DNA of 64,000 nucleotides. Origin: Phycisphaerae bacterium. Lineage in GTDB: Bacteria; Planctomycetota; Phycisphaerae; Phycisphaerales; UBA1924. The DNA lies in the NCBI GenBank assembly GCA_022180725.1, contig BQMO01000004.1, positions 1 through 64,000 of the forward strand. Reading direction: 5' to 3'. Shown here in pieces: positions 41,777 to 55,946 of this stretch (position 1 is the stretch's first letter; every line of letters starts with the position of its first letter). Made by a program: the position numbers and the translations under genes. A model generated the notes under the pieces. It was not told where the DNA came from and ran no database searches. It saw nothing but the letters and a program-made list of their open reading frames with translations.

Positions 41777-41809
41777 GGGAACTCGGGGCGGAAGGGTCTT
41801 GGAGGATCT

Positions 41810-43411
41810 GTGAGAATCACGGCGGTCATGGCGGTGGGTGTGGCGGTCCTGGGCGCGGGGCTCGCGCGGGCGCAACTCCGCCCTGAAGAAGTCCTCGTCA
41901 TCTACGACAGCCGAATCCCAGATTCCCGCGCCGTCGCCGAGTACTACGCCGGGTCGCGCAAAGTCCCCGGGGGTGAGGGCGGGCTGCTCGGCGCGCGGCC
42001 CGGGGTACGCGTCGTGGATTTGGCGAGCCTGGGCGCGCCGATCACCACCGGCCCGGACATCACCTACGCCGCGTTTGCCACGAGCCTCCGCAACCCGCTC
42101 CGTGCGCACCTCGCCTCGCAAAACCTGACGCGTGAACTGCGGTGCTTCGTGATGACCAAGGGCCTCCCGCACCGCCTGCTCGACACCGACACCGGCACCG
42201 CGGCGGACAACCCCACCCTGCTCGTCGATGAGTTCAATGCCAGCGACCCCACCATGGCCAGCGTGGACACCGAGTTGATGCTTCTCTGGCTGGACTTGGA
42301 CGCGGGCGAAGCCGGCGGCCCGGCCGACAGCAAGGCCGACGGCGCCATCCTCAACCCCTACTGGAAAGCCGCGGTCCCCATCCGGCACTACCCACAGACG
42401 AACATCGACACGACGGCCCGCACGTTCACCGCGAGCATGCCCGGGCCGACCTGGACTCCCACGGGCACCGCCCCGGCGCGCATCCTCCAGGGTGACCTCT
42501 ACCTGGTGTCGCGGTTGGACGCGCCGTCGGTGGCCGACGTGCGCGGGATGATCGACCGTGCGGGGAGCATCTACTACGACACGCTCACCCACGCGGCGAT
42601 CCTCGACGAGAGCGGGAGCAACGGCGTGGCCGACGGTGGGCCGAACGGGGAGTTCGACAACGCCGCCAGCGCCTTCCCGTCGATGCGTGACGCGGACGAC
42701 TATGAGATCACCCGCGACGAGATTCTCGCGGACACGCGCTTTGCGAGCGCCTTTGCGCAGTACAACGCGGCGGGTGGGGGCAACCAGTTCTACGTCGGCC
42801 CGCTCCAGACCTGGCAGGCCGGGGCGCTGGTGCACGCCGGCCCGGTCGTGCTGGTGACCAGTTACGGCGCGAACCATGCGGGCCGGCCTTCGACCACCGG
42901 CGGCCAGATCGCCGACACCATCTACGCGACCAGTTTCAACCTCGCCCACGGCGCGATCATCAACACGATGGAGAGTTTCAACGGCCGGGCGTTCGGCGGG
43001 CTGGGGCAGAACCCGTACGTGAACCAGATGCAGGTCAGCGCGTTTCTCGCGGGGGGCGGCACGTTCGGCGTGGGCAACGTCTGGGAGCCGCTGGCCGATA
43101 CCGTGCCCGACAGCCGGTACCTCGCGCGGAACTTCATCCGCGGTGAGATGTCCTGGGCCGAGGCCGCCGCGAGCGCCACGCCCGCGATCAGTTGGATGCA
43201 GATCACGCTGGGCGATCCGCTCGCACGGGCCTTCCGCAGCAGCGAGGACCTCAACGCCGATCAGCGCCGCACGGTCGATGACCTGTACGCGTGGGAGCAA
43301 AGCCCGAGCGACGTGGACCGCAACGGCACGATCAACGCGGCGGATCGGGCGTACGTGATCCGCGCCGCCCGAGCGTGGGAGCGGGCCGACCTGCTCACGG
43401 GCCGGCGCTGA
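41810..43411 (+). CDS. TIGR03790 family exported protein with EF-hand/dockerin-like tail
   Basis: A 533-residue exported protein. The GTG start at 41810 follows GGAGGATCT and opens a signal peptide (VRITAVMAVGVAVLGAGLARAQ). The body matches the conserved hypothetical family TIGR03790: LRPEEVLVIYDSRIPDSRAVAEYYAGSR, RCFVMTKGLPHRLLDTD, LYLVSRLDAPSVADVRGMID, then GAIINTMESFNGRAFGGLGQN and a late QITLGDPLARAF. The tail (LNADQRRTVDDLYAWEQSPS, then DVDRNGTINAADRAYVIRAA) looks like a degenerate dockerin pair. Function unknown; presumably periplasmic or extracellular. Confidence 0.85.
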   Translation: MRITAVMAVGVAVLGAGLARAQLRPEEVLVIYDSRIPDSRAVAEYYAGSRKVPGGEGGLLGARPGVRVVDLASLGAPITTGPDITYAAFATSLRNPLRAHLASQNLTRELRCFVMTKGLPHRLLDTDTGTAADNPTLLVDEFNASDPTMASVDTELMLLWLDLDAGEAGGPADSKADGAILNPYWKAAVPIRHYPQTNIDTTARTFTASMPGPTWTPTGTAPARILQGDLYLVSRLDAPSVADVRGMIDRAGSIYYDTLTHAAILDESGSNGVADGGPNGEFDNAASAFPSMRDADDYEITRDEILADTRFASAFAQYNAAGGGNQFYVGPLQTWQAGALVHAGPVVLVTSYGANHAGRPSTTGGQIADTIYATSFNLAHGAIINTMESFNGRAFGGLGQNPYVNQMQVSAFLAGGGTFGVGNVWEPLADTVPDSRYLARNFIRGEMSWAEAAASATPAISWMQITLGDPLARAFRSSEDLNADQRRTVDDLYAWEQSPSDVDRNGTINAADRAYVIRAARAWERADLLTGRR

Positions 43412-43431
43412 GGCCGCGCGCGTCGCGCCTC

Positions 43432-43437
43432 TACCAT
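43432..43437 (+). promoter_or_regulatory. -10-like box for trpE (leaderless geometry)
   Basis: TACCAT, then CGCCCGC (7 nt) and the ATG at 43445. Confidence 0.5.
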
Positions 43438-43444
43438 CGCCCGC

Positions 43445-45043
<1,599 letters not shown>

Positions 45044-45108
45044 AATCGCATGGCCCGCGCGTGGGACACCTGCGTGGGGTTTGAGGCATCGTGGTGGGGA
45101 GGGTGCCG

Positions 45109-45453
45109 ATGAGTACGGGCACGCAAACCCGGACGGACACCAAGCCCGACACCGATCAGCCCCGGGCGTGGAACGTCGTGCTGCTCGACGATGACGACCA
45201 CACGTACGAGTACGTGATCCGCATGGTGCAGGAGTTGTTCGCGTACGGGCCGGAGAAGGCGTTCCGGGCCGCCCAATCGGTCGACGAGCACGGGCGCGTC
45301 GTGCTGCTCACCACGCACAAGGAGCACGCCGAACTGAAGCGCGACCAGGTTCTCGCCTATGGGAAAGACGCGCTCCTGGCGCGATCGCAGGGGTCGATGT
45401 CGGCGGTGATCGAGCCGGCCGAGTTCGAGGGTGATGATTCACCGGCGGACTAG
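45109..45453 (+). CDS. clpS: ATP-dependent Clp protease adaptor ClpS
   Basis: A 114-residue ClpS, the N-degron adaptor that hands substrates with destabilising N-termini to a ClpA/ClpC unfoldase. Residues WNVVLLDDDDHTYEYVIRMVQELF cover the conserved N-end binding region; ClpS proteins normally read VxLxNDDxTPMEFV, and here Asp-Asp-Asp-His replaces the Asn-Asp pair, a difference to note. HKEHAELKRDQV is the second half. The ATG at 45109 follows GGGGAGG. The partner ClpC is encoded at 9.6 kb. Confidence 0.88.
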   Translation: MSTGTQTRTDTKPDTDQPRAWNVVLLDDDDHTYEYVIRMVQELFAYGPEKAFRAAQSVDEHGRVVLLTTHKEHAELKRDQVLAYGKDALLARSQGSMSAVIEPAEFEGDDSPAD

Positions 45454-45472
45454 CCGCCCCGGTCGGGGAACA

Positions 45473-46435
45473 ATGACGCTCGTGCATCGCCCCTGTGTGC
45501 TCCAATCCGAAGACCTCGACCCCGCCGCGGCGGCATGGCTGCGCGAGTCCTGCGACCTCGTCGTGTGTCACTTCTCACATCCCGACTTTCCGGCGCATCT
45601 GGCGAGCGCCGAAGGCCTGGTGGTGCGGACCTACACGCGGGTCGATGGCGCCCTGCTCGCCAAGGCGCCGCGCCTGCGCTGCGTGGCCCGGGCCGGGGTC
45701 GGGCTGGACCGCATCGACGTCGCCGCCTGCCGCGCCCGCGGGGTCGAGGTGGTCCACACGCCCGACGCCAACTCGGTCGCCGTCGCCGAGTACGTCTTCG
45801 CCCTGCTTCACGACGCCCTGCGTCCGCGCACCGCGCTCCGCGAGGCCGTGACGCCCGATCGTTGGAACGAACTCCGTCACGATCACCACGCCCCCGCCCA
45901 GTTCAGCGAACTGACGCTGGGCGTCCTGGGCCTGGGGCGGGTCGGGTCGCGCGTGGCACGGATCGCCTCTGGCTACGGGATGGAGGTGCTCTACACCGAC
46001 TTGGCCAAGATTCCCGCGTCGCGTCGCCACGGGGCCGTTCCCGTCGCGCTCGAGGACCTCTTCAAGCGGTGCGACATCCTCAGCATCCACATCGACTCGC
46101 GCCCGGGCAACGAGCGGTTCATCGACGCGAGGCGGCTCGCGCTGCTCAAGCCCTCGGCCATCCTGGTCAACACCAGCCGCGGACTGGTGGTCGACGCGTC
46201 GGCCCTGGCGGCATGGCTGCGGGCCAACCCCGCCGGTCGCGCCCTGCTCGACGTGCACGACCCCGAACCCTTCCCCGCCGACTACCCGCTGCTCGGCATG
46301 TCCAACGCGGTGCTCCTCCCGCACCTCGCCGCCGCCACCACCGCCGCCCACGTCAACATGAGTTGGGTCGTGAAGGACCTGTACCGGGTGCTTCATGGGC
46401 AGCGGCCCGAACACCCGGCCCCGCCCACGCCGTAG
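45473..46435 (+). CDS. D-isomer-specific 2-hydroxyacid dehydrogenase
   Basis: A 320-residue NAD-dependent dehydrogenase of the SerA/GyaR family. The NAD-binding fingerprint is LGVLGLGRVGSRVARIASGYGMEV. The catalytic Arg lies in ILVNTSRGLVVDASAL, the Glu in DVHDPEPFP and the His in VLLPHLAAATTAA. Only the catalytic and nucleotide domains are present, with no ACT regulatory tail, so phosphoglycerate, glyoxylate or another 2-hydroxyacid could be the substrate. The ATG at 45473 lies 19 nt after the clpS stop, suggesting co-transcription. pdxJ follows after 12 nt; a 3-phosphoglycerate or erythronate-4-phosphate step toward PLP is an attractive but unproved link. Confidence 0.85.
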   Translation: MTLVHRPCVLQSEDLDPAAAAWLRESCDLVVCHFSHPDFPAHLASAEGLVVRTYTRVDGALLAKAPRLRCVARAGVGLDRIDVAACRARGVEVVHTPDANSVAVAEYVFALLHDALRPRTALREAVTPDRWNELRHDHHAPAQFSELTLGVLGLGRVGSRVARIASGYGMEVLYTDLAKIPASRRHGAVPVALEDLFKRCDILSIHIDSRPGNERFIDARRLALLKPSAILVNTSRGLVVDASALAAWLRANPAGRALLDVHDPEPFPADYPLLGMSNAVLLPHLAAATTAAHVNMSWVVKDLYRVLHGQRPEHPAPPTP

Positions 46436-46441
46436 TACGCT
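46436..46441 (+). promoter_or_regulatory. -10-like box for pdxJ (leaderless geometry)
   Basis: TACGCT, then TCCCCC (6 nt) and the ATG at 46448. It partly lies in the 12-nt gap after the previous stop. Confidence 0.45.
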
Positions 46442-46447
46442 TCCCCC

Positions 46448-47206
46448 ATGCCCCTGCTCTCCGTCAACATCGACCACGTCGCCACCGTCCGCCAGGCCCG
46501 CTACCGCCAGGGGAAGGACTACGGCGAGCCGGACCCTGTTCGGGCTGTCCACGAGGCCGAACTGGGCGGGGCCGACGGCATCACCGTCCACCTGCGCGAA
46601 GACCGCCGGCACATCACCGACCGCGACGTGGAACTGCTCCGCCCGCTGGTTCGGGTGAAGTTCAACCTTGAGATGGCGGCGACGGACGAGATGATCGAGA
46701 TCGCCCGGCGGATCAGGCCCCACAGCGCCATGCTGGTCCCCGAAGGCCGCAACGAAGTCACCACCGAAGGCGGGCTGAACGTCGCCGGGCAGGCCACGCG
46801 CATGCGCGAGGTGGTCAAACGGCTCAAGGAAGCGGGGTGCCTGGTCTCGGCGTTCATCGACGCGGACGCGGCCCAGGTTGACGCGGCCCAGGGCGCGGGG
46901 TTTGACGTATGCGAGGTTCACACCGGCCCCTACGCCGAGGCGTTCCTGGCGTGCGGGGGCGACCTTCGCCTGGCGCGCCTCGCGGGCGAGGTCGAGAAAG
47001 TTCGTCGGGCGGGTGAGCGGATCGTGGCGGCGGGCATGCGCTTCAATGCGGGGCACGCGTTGAACTACGCGAACGTCGGGATCGTGGCGCGGCTGCCCGG
47101 CGTGAGCGAACTCCACGTTGGGCACGCGATCGTCAGCCGGGCGGTGTTCGTGGGACTGCGCGAGGCCGTGCGCGAGATGAAGCGGGCCATGCACGCGTCG
47201 TGGTAG
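46448..47206 (+). CDS. pdxJ: Pyridoxine 5'-phosphate synthase
   Basis: A 252-residue TIM-barrel enzyme making pyridoxine 5'-phosphate from 1-deoxyxylulose 5-phosphate and 3-amino-2-oxopropyl phosphate. Conserved motifs are LSVNIDHVATVRQAR, ADGITVHLREDRRHI, FNLEMAATDEM, LVPEGRNEVTTEGGL, SAFIDADAAQ, EVHTGPYA, GMRFNAGHALNYANV and ELHVGHAIVSRAVFVGL. Length matches the family. This means the organism uses the DXP-dependent vitamin B6 route. Confidence 0.96.
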   Translation: MPLLSVNIDHVATVRQARYRQGKDYGEPDPVRAVHEAELGGADGITVHLREDRRHITDRDVELLRPLVRVKFNLEMAATDEMIEIARRIRPHSAMLVPEGRNEVTTEGGLNVAGQATRMREVVKRLKEAGCLVSAFIDADAAQVDAAQGAGFDVCEVHTGPYAEAFLACGGDLRLARLAGEVEKVRRAGERIVAAGMRFNAGHALNYANVGIVARLPGVSELHVGHAIVSRAVFVGLREAVREMKRAMHASW

Positions 47207-47343
47207 CGCACCTTCCGGCGCGAACATCTCGGCCCATGTCGTCTTGTGTGTTGCGCCCAAAGCAGTTGCGGCATGCCCATGGAATTCATGATCCTGAATG
47301 ACAAAACCCGTGTACCATCGTGACGGTACCTTGTGGGGAAGGC

Positions 47344-48852
47344 ATGGCCGCCAAGAAAACCAAACTCGGCCCGAGTGGAGCAGGTGTGCGCGACCCCGGG
47401 AAAGACAGAAAACTCGTGCCCGGACGCCCGTTTTCAAACGATGCGGAGGCCGTGGCGTACCTGCGCGAACGCGTGAACATCGAAGCGATGCGCCCGACGA
47501 GTATCGATGCGGGGAAGGCCTTCCGGCTTGACCGCATGGCGGCGCTCCTGGAGCGACTCGGGAACCCGCATGGGCAGTTCAAGTGCGTTCACGTGGCCGG
47601 GTCGAAGGGCAAGGGCAGCGTCTGCGAGATGATCGCCGCGGGCCTGGGCGGGTGCGGGTACGCGGTGGGGGTGTATACCAGCCCGCACCTGGTCGACGTG
47701 CGCGAGCGCATCCGCGTCGGCGCGGACCAGATCACCGTGAGCGAGTTTACCGCGCACCTGGGTGAGGCCGCCGCCGCCGCCGAATCCCTCCCCAAGCCGC
47801 TCGGCGAGGCCTCGTACTTCGAGGTGCTGACGGCGGTGGCGTTCCTGTACTTCGCCGCCCAGGCGGTGGACCTGGCGGTGATCGAGGTCGGGCTGGGTGG
47901 TCGGTTCGACGCGACCAATGTCATCCGCCCCGAGGTCTGTGCGATCACGTCGATCCAATCCGAGCACGCGCAACTGCTCGGCCCGACGATCGAGCACATC
48001 GCCGCGCACAAGGCGGGCATCTTCAAGCCCGGCGTGCCCGTGGTGAGCGTGCCGCAGACGCCCGATGTCGCCGCGGTGCTGAAGGCCGAGGCCGAACGCG
48101 TCGGGTGCCCGCTGGCCTACCTGTCGACCGAAGGGCTGGATTTTTCCTACCGGTTCGAGTCCAGCCACGAACACGGACCGCACCTGCGCGTCGGGGTCTC
48201 CACCCCGCGCCTCGCGTTCGAGCACGTCCGCGTCCCGCTCCGCGGCGAGCACCAGGCCTTCAACTGCGGGCTGGCCCTGGCGGCCATCGAACGGCTTGGC
48301 GGCGCCTGGCCCGCGATCACCTCGACCCGCGTGCTCGACGGGCTGGCCGGCACGCCGACCAACGGGCGGCTGGAACTTGTGCACACCAGCCCGCGCGTCT
48401 GGGTCGATGGGGCGCACACCCCCGAATCGATCCGCGCGCTCATCGCGGCCATCAGCGCGCAGGTTCGCTACGACTCCATGATCTGTGTCTTCGGGTGTGC
48501 CGCGGACAAGGACGTCGCCGGCATGCTCAAGGCCCTGGCGCGGGGGGCCGACAAGGTCATCTTCACCAGGGCCGGCGACCACGCCCGTGCCGCCGATCCG
48601 CGCGATCTCAACCGCAAGTTCGCCGAGGCCGCCGGCAAGGCCGCGCAGGTGACGGCCACGGTCCGCGAAGCGCTTCAACTCGCCGGACGCGGGGTCGGCA
48701 AGGACGACATCATCGTGGTCACCGGATCCTTCGCCGTCGCGGGCGAGGCCAAGCGCCTGCTCGCGGAGCGCGCCGCGAACACGACGCAGGCCCCGACGCT
48801 CCGAGAGATCAAGCCCAGCGGCATCGCCCCGCGGCGCGATCTCCCGCGCTGA
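47344..48852 (+). CDS. folC: Folylpolyglutamate synthase / dihydrofolate synthase
   Basis: A 502-residue Mur-ligase-type enzyme that adds glutamate to dihydropteroate and/or folates. The P-loop is HVAGSKGKGSVCEM; YTSPHLVDVRERI, VEVGLGGRFDATN and ITSIQSEHAQLLG are family motifs; WVDGAHTPES begins the C-terminal domain. The N-terminus carries about 45 extra residues rich in Lys and Gly (MAAKKTKLGPSGAGVRDPGK). The ATG at 47344 follows GGGGAAGG closely. The 137-nt gap before it holds no gene. Confidence 0.92.
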   Translation: MAAKKTKLGPSGAGVRDPGKDRKLVPGRPFSNDAEAVAYLRERVNIEAMRPTSIDAGKAFRLDRMAALLERLGNPHGQFKCVHVAGSKGKGSVCEMIAAGLGGCGYAVGVYTSPHLVDVRERIRVGADQITVSEFTAHLGEAAAAAESLPKPLGEASYFEVLTAVAFLYFAAQAVDLAVIEVGLGGRFDATNVIRPEVCAITSIQSEHAQLLGPTIEHIAAHKAGIFKPGVPVVSVPQTPDVAAVLKAEAERVGCPLAYLSTEGLDFSYRFESSHEHGPHLRVGVSTPRLAFEHVRVPLRGEHQAFNCGLALAAIERLGGAWPAITSTRVLDGLAGTPTNGRLELVHTSPRVWVDGAHTPESIRALIAAISAQVRYDSMICVFGCAADKDVAGMLKALARGADKVIFTRAGDHARAADPRDLNRKFAEAAGKAAQVTATVREALQLAGRGVGKDDIIVVTGSFAVAGEAKRLLAERAANTTQAPTLREIKPSGIAPRRDLPR

Positions 48853-48969
48853 CGTATCGGGGATCATCCCTATGCTTGACCCACGCCGTCTGGGGTTGAC
48901 GCCCCGTGGGTTGTTCGCGGGGTCGACGGGATCCTCGTTCGACGCGTGCGGAGGGCCATGAAGATCACG

Positions 48970-48990
48970 AGGCCCCTTCGCCCGGGGCCT
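48970..48990 (+). other. Hairpin in the folC-leuS gap
   Basis: AGGCCCC-TTCGCCC-GGGGCCT, a 7-bp perfect stem 21 nt before the leuS ATG. No T run follows. It could be the end of the folC transcript or a leader structure. Confidence 0.35.
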
Positions 48991-49000
48991 TCGCTGTTGG

Positions 49001-49006
49001 TAGGGT
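49001..49006 (+). promoter_or_regulatory. -10-like box for leuS (leaderless geometry)
   Basis: TAGGGT, then AATGC (5 nt) and the ATG at 49012. The GGG could alternatively act as a weak ribosome site. Confidence 0.35.
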
Positions 49007-49011
49007 AATGC

Positions 49012-52086
<3,075 letters not shown>

Positions 52087-52087
52087 G

Positions 52088-52174
52088 CGGAGCGGACAGG
52101 ATTCGAACCTGCGAGGCCCTTGCGGGCCTATCCGATTTCAAGTCGGACGCCTTCAACCGCTCGGCCACCGCTCC
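52088..52174 (-). tRNA. tRNA-Ser(TGA)
   Basis: An 87-nt class II tRNA on the minus strand. The acceptor is GGAGCGG / CCGCTCC with discriminator G; the D arm starts GCCGAGCGG; the anticodon loop CTTGAAA gives TGA. A long variable arm (GGCCCGCAAGGGCC) and GGTTCGAATCC T arm are present. CCA is not encoded. Confidence 0.96.
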
Positions 52175-52221
52175 GTAGAGCGAGTGTAGGGGCCGGTCGA
52201 TTCATGCGGACATGGGTGCAT

Positions 52222-52227
52222 TATCCT
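52222..52227 (+). promoter_or_regulatory. -10-like box for terC (leaderless geometry)
   Basis: TATCCT, then TGCCGCC (7 nt) and the ATG at 52235. Confidence 0.45.
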
Positions 52228-52234
52228 TGCCGCC

Positions 52235-53053
<819 letters not shown>

Positions 53054-53078
53054 CGCACCCATCGTCGCCCTGTCCCGG

Positions 53079-53084
53079 TACAGT
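53079..53084 (+). promoter_or_regulatory. -10-like box for alpha/beta hydrolase (leaderless geometry)
   Basis: TACAGT, then GGTGCG (6 nt) and the ATG at 53091. Confidence 0.45.
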
Positions 53085-53090
53085 GGTGCG

Positions 53091-53954
53091 ATGGCCGACG
53101 CGGAGATGCCCCAGTCACGCCGTACCTGGCGACGCCTGCTCGCCCGCGCCCTCGCCGTCTTGGGCCTCGCCTACGGCGCCAGCGGATGCCTCCTCTACAC
53201 CCGGCAGGACACCATGCTCTTCCCGCGGCAGTACACACACCTGCGCCCGAACACCACCCCGCCAACCGGGGCCGAATCCCTCTGGATCACCCTTCCCGAC
53301 GGCGCGCGCGTCGAGGGCTGGTTCCGCCCCGGCAACGGCCGATCCGCCTCCTCGCCCGGCCCGGCCCTCCTCTACTGCCATGGCAACGCCGAACTCATCG
53401 ACGACAACACCGAGTACCTGCGTGCCTACGCCGCACGTGGGCTGTCCGTCCTCCTGATCGAGTACCCCGGCTACGGCCGCTCGCAGGGCGAGCCATCGCA
53501 GGACTCCATCACCGCCGCGGGCGTTGCGTTCTTCGATCTTCTCGCCGCCCGGCCCGAGGTCGATCCCGCGCGCCTCGTGATCCACGGTAAGTCCCTCGGC
53601 GGGGGTGTCGCCGCTCAGATCGCCGCGCGAAGGCCCGCCGCCGCCCTCATCCTCGAATCCACCTTCACTAGCGTCGCCGCCTTCGCGGGCGAGTACTTCA
53701 TGCCTCAATGGCTCGTGAAACACCCGTTCCGCACCGACGAGGTGCTCCGCGGCTTCGATCGGCCCGTGCTCATCTTCCACGGGACCCAGGACGAGATCAT
53801 CCCCGTTGCCCACGGCCGCGCCCTCGCGTCCATCCGCCCCGACGCCACCTATCTCGAAACGCCCGGCGGGCACAACGACTATCCGCCCGACCCCAACGCA
53901 TACTGGGCCGGCATCGACGGCTTCCTCGCCCAGCACAGCCTTACGCCGCGTTGA
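53091..53954 (+). CDS. Alpha/beta hydrolase, membrane-anchored (possible lipoprotein)
   Basis: A 287-residue alpha/beta-hydrolase of the YfhR/BEM46-like group. A hydrophobic start (LLARALAVLGLAYGASGCLLY) has an ASGC that could act as a lipobox. The oxyanion region is ALLYCHGNAE; the nucleophile Ser lies in VIHGKSLGGGVAA, the Asp in FHGTQDEIIP and the His in PGGHNDYP. Substrate unknown. Its 3' end overlaps the convergent tspO-like gene by 14 bp. Confidence 0.85.
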   Translation: MADAEMPQSRRTWRRLLARALAVLGLAYGASGCLLYTRQDTMLFPRQYTHLRPNTTPPTGAESLWITLPDGARVEGWFRPGNGRSASSPGPALLYCHGNAELIDDNTEYLRAYAARGLSVLLIEYPGYGRSQGEPSQDSITAAGVAFFDLLAARPEVDPARLVIHGKSLGGGVAAQIAARRPAAALILESTFTSVAAFAGEYFMPQWLVKHPFRTDEVLRGFDRPVLIFHGTQDEIIPVAHGRALASIRPDATYLETPGGHNDYPPDPNAYWAGIDGFLAQHSLTPR

Positions 53955-54453
53955 GCCGCCAGAGTGTGAAGTTGAGGAACGCCGCGAACGTCACCCACGC
54001 CGCGTACGGCACGAGTATCCACCCCGCCATCGGACGGATGCGGGCAAACAGGGCGATCGTCACCAGGATCAGCACCCACAGCACGCCGATCTCCAGCACG
54101 GCCCACCCCGGCGATTGCCACGCGAAGAACACCCACGACCACAGCGCGTTGAAGGCCAGGTGCACCGCGTACACCACGAGCGCTACGTTCGCGCGACGGC
54201 GAACCTCGCCCGCGGCGCCCAGCGCGAACCCAGCCCGCCACACGACGTACGCGGCGACCGCCATGAGGACATACAGCAACGTCCACACCGGACCGAAGAT
54301 CCACGAAGGGGGATTCCACGCCGGTTTGCGCAGCGCCTCGTACCACGCGCCCAGGCCGCGCGACGTGGCAACACCGCCGATAATCGCGACCACCCCGGAC
54401 GCGGCCAATGACACCCCAAGTGCTCTGGTCTGACGCAACACAGAATCCTTCAT
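53941..54453 (-). CDS. tspO: TspO/MBR family protein
   Basis: A 170-residue five-helix membrane protein of the tryptophan-rich sensory protein/translocator family, which binds porphyrins and related ligands. Motifs are WYEALRKPAWNPPSWIFGPVWTLLYVLMAVA, AYVVWRAG, LVVYAVHLAFNALWSWVFFA and VPYAAWVTFAAFLNFTLWRLN. An extra hydrophobic N-terminal segment is present. It starts 14 nt after the START-epimerase fusion gene on the same strand, so both are probably one transcript. Confidence 0.93.
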   Translation of the reverse strand: MKDSVLRQTRALGVSLAASGVVAIIGGVATSRGLGAWYEALRKPAWNPPSWIFGPVWTLLYVLMAVAAYVVWRAGFALGAAGEVRRRANVALVVYAVHLAFNALWSWVFFAWQSPGWAVLEIGVLWVLILVTIALFARIRPMAGWILVPYAAWVTFAAFLNFTLWRLNAA

Positions 54454-54467
54454 GCTGCCCCTTGCGT

Positions 54468-55898
54468 TCACGACCACGCGAACCGCGGCCTGTTCCTCGC
54501 CTCCATTCCCCACTCCCACCGCAGCGCATCCTCCAGCGACGCGTGCGCGAATCGAAACCCGTCGCGCAGCAGACGCGCCGGCGCCGCCCGCGTGCTCGCC
54601 AAGAGTGCCTCGCTCCGTTCCCCGGCCAGGGCACGCACCATCCATCCGGGGGCGCGCCCCGCCAGGGGGCGGCCCAGGGACCGCGCGAGGCCGTTCACGA
54701 ACTCGTCCGCACGCACCACGCCCGGCGAGGCGACGTTCACCGCGCCCTCGAGGGTTTCCCGCGCGCAGGCGTACAGCACCGCGCGCACCGTGTCCTCCAG
54801 CGACACCCACGGCGTCCATTGGGCGCCGCTCCCGGGAATCATCCCCAGCCCGAGCGCGAACGGGCGACGCACACTCGCCAGCACGCCCCCGCGCGCGCCG
54901 AGCACGATGCCCAGCCGCAGGTGCACCACGCGCACCCCCGCCTGCCGTGCCGGCTCCGCCGCCGCTTCCCAGTCCCGCGCCAACTCCGCGAAGAATCCGC
55001 TCCCCACGCCCGCGTCCTCGGCCAGTTCCTGGTCGCCCCGGTCCCCGTACAGCCCGATGCCGGACGCGACGATCATCACGCGAGGACGCTGGGCGAGGTT
55101 CGCCGCCGTGTGCGCGATCAGGCGCGTCCCTTCCACCCGGCTGTCGCGGAACTCCTGCCGCCGCGCCTTCGTCCAGCGCCCCCCGAACAGCGGCGCCCCG
55201 GCCAGGTGCACGATCGCGTCCACGCCCTCCAACCCCGCCCGGTCGATCTGCCCCTCGCCCCCGGGGCCGCCGTGCCCTGCTTGCCACAGCACGTCGCCCG
55301 GTTCCACGCGCGTCCGCACCAGCCGCGTCACCGCGTGCCCGCCCGTCATCAGCAGGGAAGTCAGCGCCGAACCGATCAGCCCGTGCGATCCGCTGACCGC
55401 CACCCGCCACGGCATGTTCGACCCGCGCGCCGCGTCGAACTCCGCGAGGGCTTCCAGGTCCGCGCGCAGCCGCGCGTGCCGATAGGCGAACAAACGCTCC
55501 AGGTCCGCCCGAACCCATCGCCCCGCCGCCATCCACGCGGCCCGGCCTCCCGGCAGGGTCAACGTCACCGTATCGCAAAGCGTGCATGTTCCCGCCGACG
55601 GCCCCGGCTCGAACCGGTGCTCGTGCCGCCACGTCCGGAATGGCCCGCGCGCCATCTCGTCCACGAAACACAACCCGGGGTCATACTCCGTATGCCGTGC
55701 GTCCCACAGCACCCGCCCAGCGCCGCGCCGCACGACAAAGAGCAGCCGCCCCCCGGGCCGTAGTCCCCCGCTCCGTTCCAGCACCTCCGCACGCATCCAC
55801 GGCGGGATCAAACGATCAAACGCGCCGGGCCGTTCATGCCACGCAAACGCCTCGGCGGGCGCCGCGGGTTGGATCGAGGTGGCTTCGAACGTGGGCAT
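54468..55898 (-). CDS. SRPBCC (START-like) domain fused to TIGR01777 NAD-dependent epimerase
   Basis: A 476-residue two-domain protein. Residues 1-155 are an SRPBCC/polyketide-cyclase-like ligand-binding domain (MPTFEATSIQPAAPAEAFAW, RTWRHEHRFEP, TLTLPGGRAAW). Residues about 162-476 are a TIGR01777/YfcH-type extended SDR: WRVAVSGSHGLIGSALTSLL as nucleotide site, AIVHLAGAPLFGGRW, VASGIGLYGDRGD, PWVSLEDTVRAVLYA and GAVNVASPGVVRADEF. The fusion is a known arrangement of this family; activity is not established. A TACACT box (55912-55917) lies 13 nt upstream, back to back with that of the divergent cyclodeaminase. Confidence 0.9.
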   Translation of the reverse strand: MPTFEATSIQPAAPAEAFAWHERPGAFDRLIPPWMRAEVLERSGGLRPGGRLLFVVRRGAGRVLWDARHTEYDPGLCFVDEMARGPFRTWRHEHRFEPGPSAGTCTLCDTVTLTLPGGRAAWMAAGRWVRADLERLFAYRHARLRADLEALAEFDAARGSNMPWRVAVSGSHGLIGSALTSLLMTGGHAVTRLVRTRVEPGDVLWQAGHGGPGGEGQIDRAGLEGVDAIVHLAGAPLFGGRWTKARRQEFRDSRVEGTRLIAHTAANLAQRPRVMIVASGIGLYGDRGDQELAEDAGVGSGFFAELARDWEAAAEPARQAGVRVVHLRLGIVLGARGGVLASVRRPFALGLGMIPGSGAQWTPWVSLEDTVRAVLYACARETLEGAVNVASPGVVRADEFVNGLARSLGRPLAGRAPGWMVRALAGERSEALLASTRAAPARLLRDGFRFAHASLEDALRWEWGMEARNRPRFAWS

Positions 55899-55932
55899 GC
55901 GCTGGCGTGCCAGTGTACGGCGGGGTGTGTCC

Positions 55933-55938
55933 TACGCT
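55933..55938 (+). promoter_or_regulatory. -10-like box for cyclodeaminase gene (leaderless geometry)
   Basis: TACGCT, then 8 nt and the ATG at 55947. Confidence 0.4.
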
Positions 55939-55946
55939 CCCGCGTC

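Noticed and set aside
48853..49011. T-box leader before leuS
   Set aside because: No specifier loop, T-box sequence or antiterminator is visible; only one 7-bp hairpin. A leaderless start is more likely.
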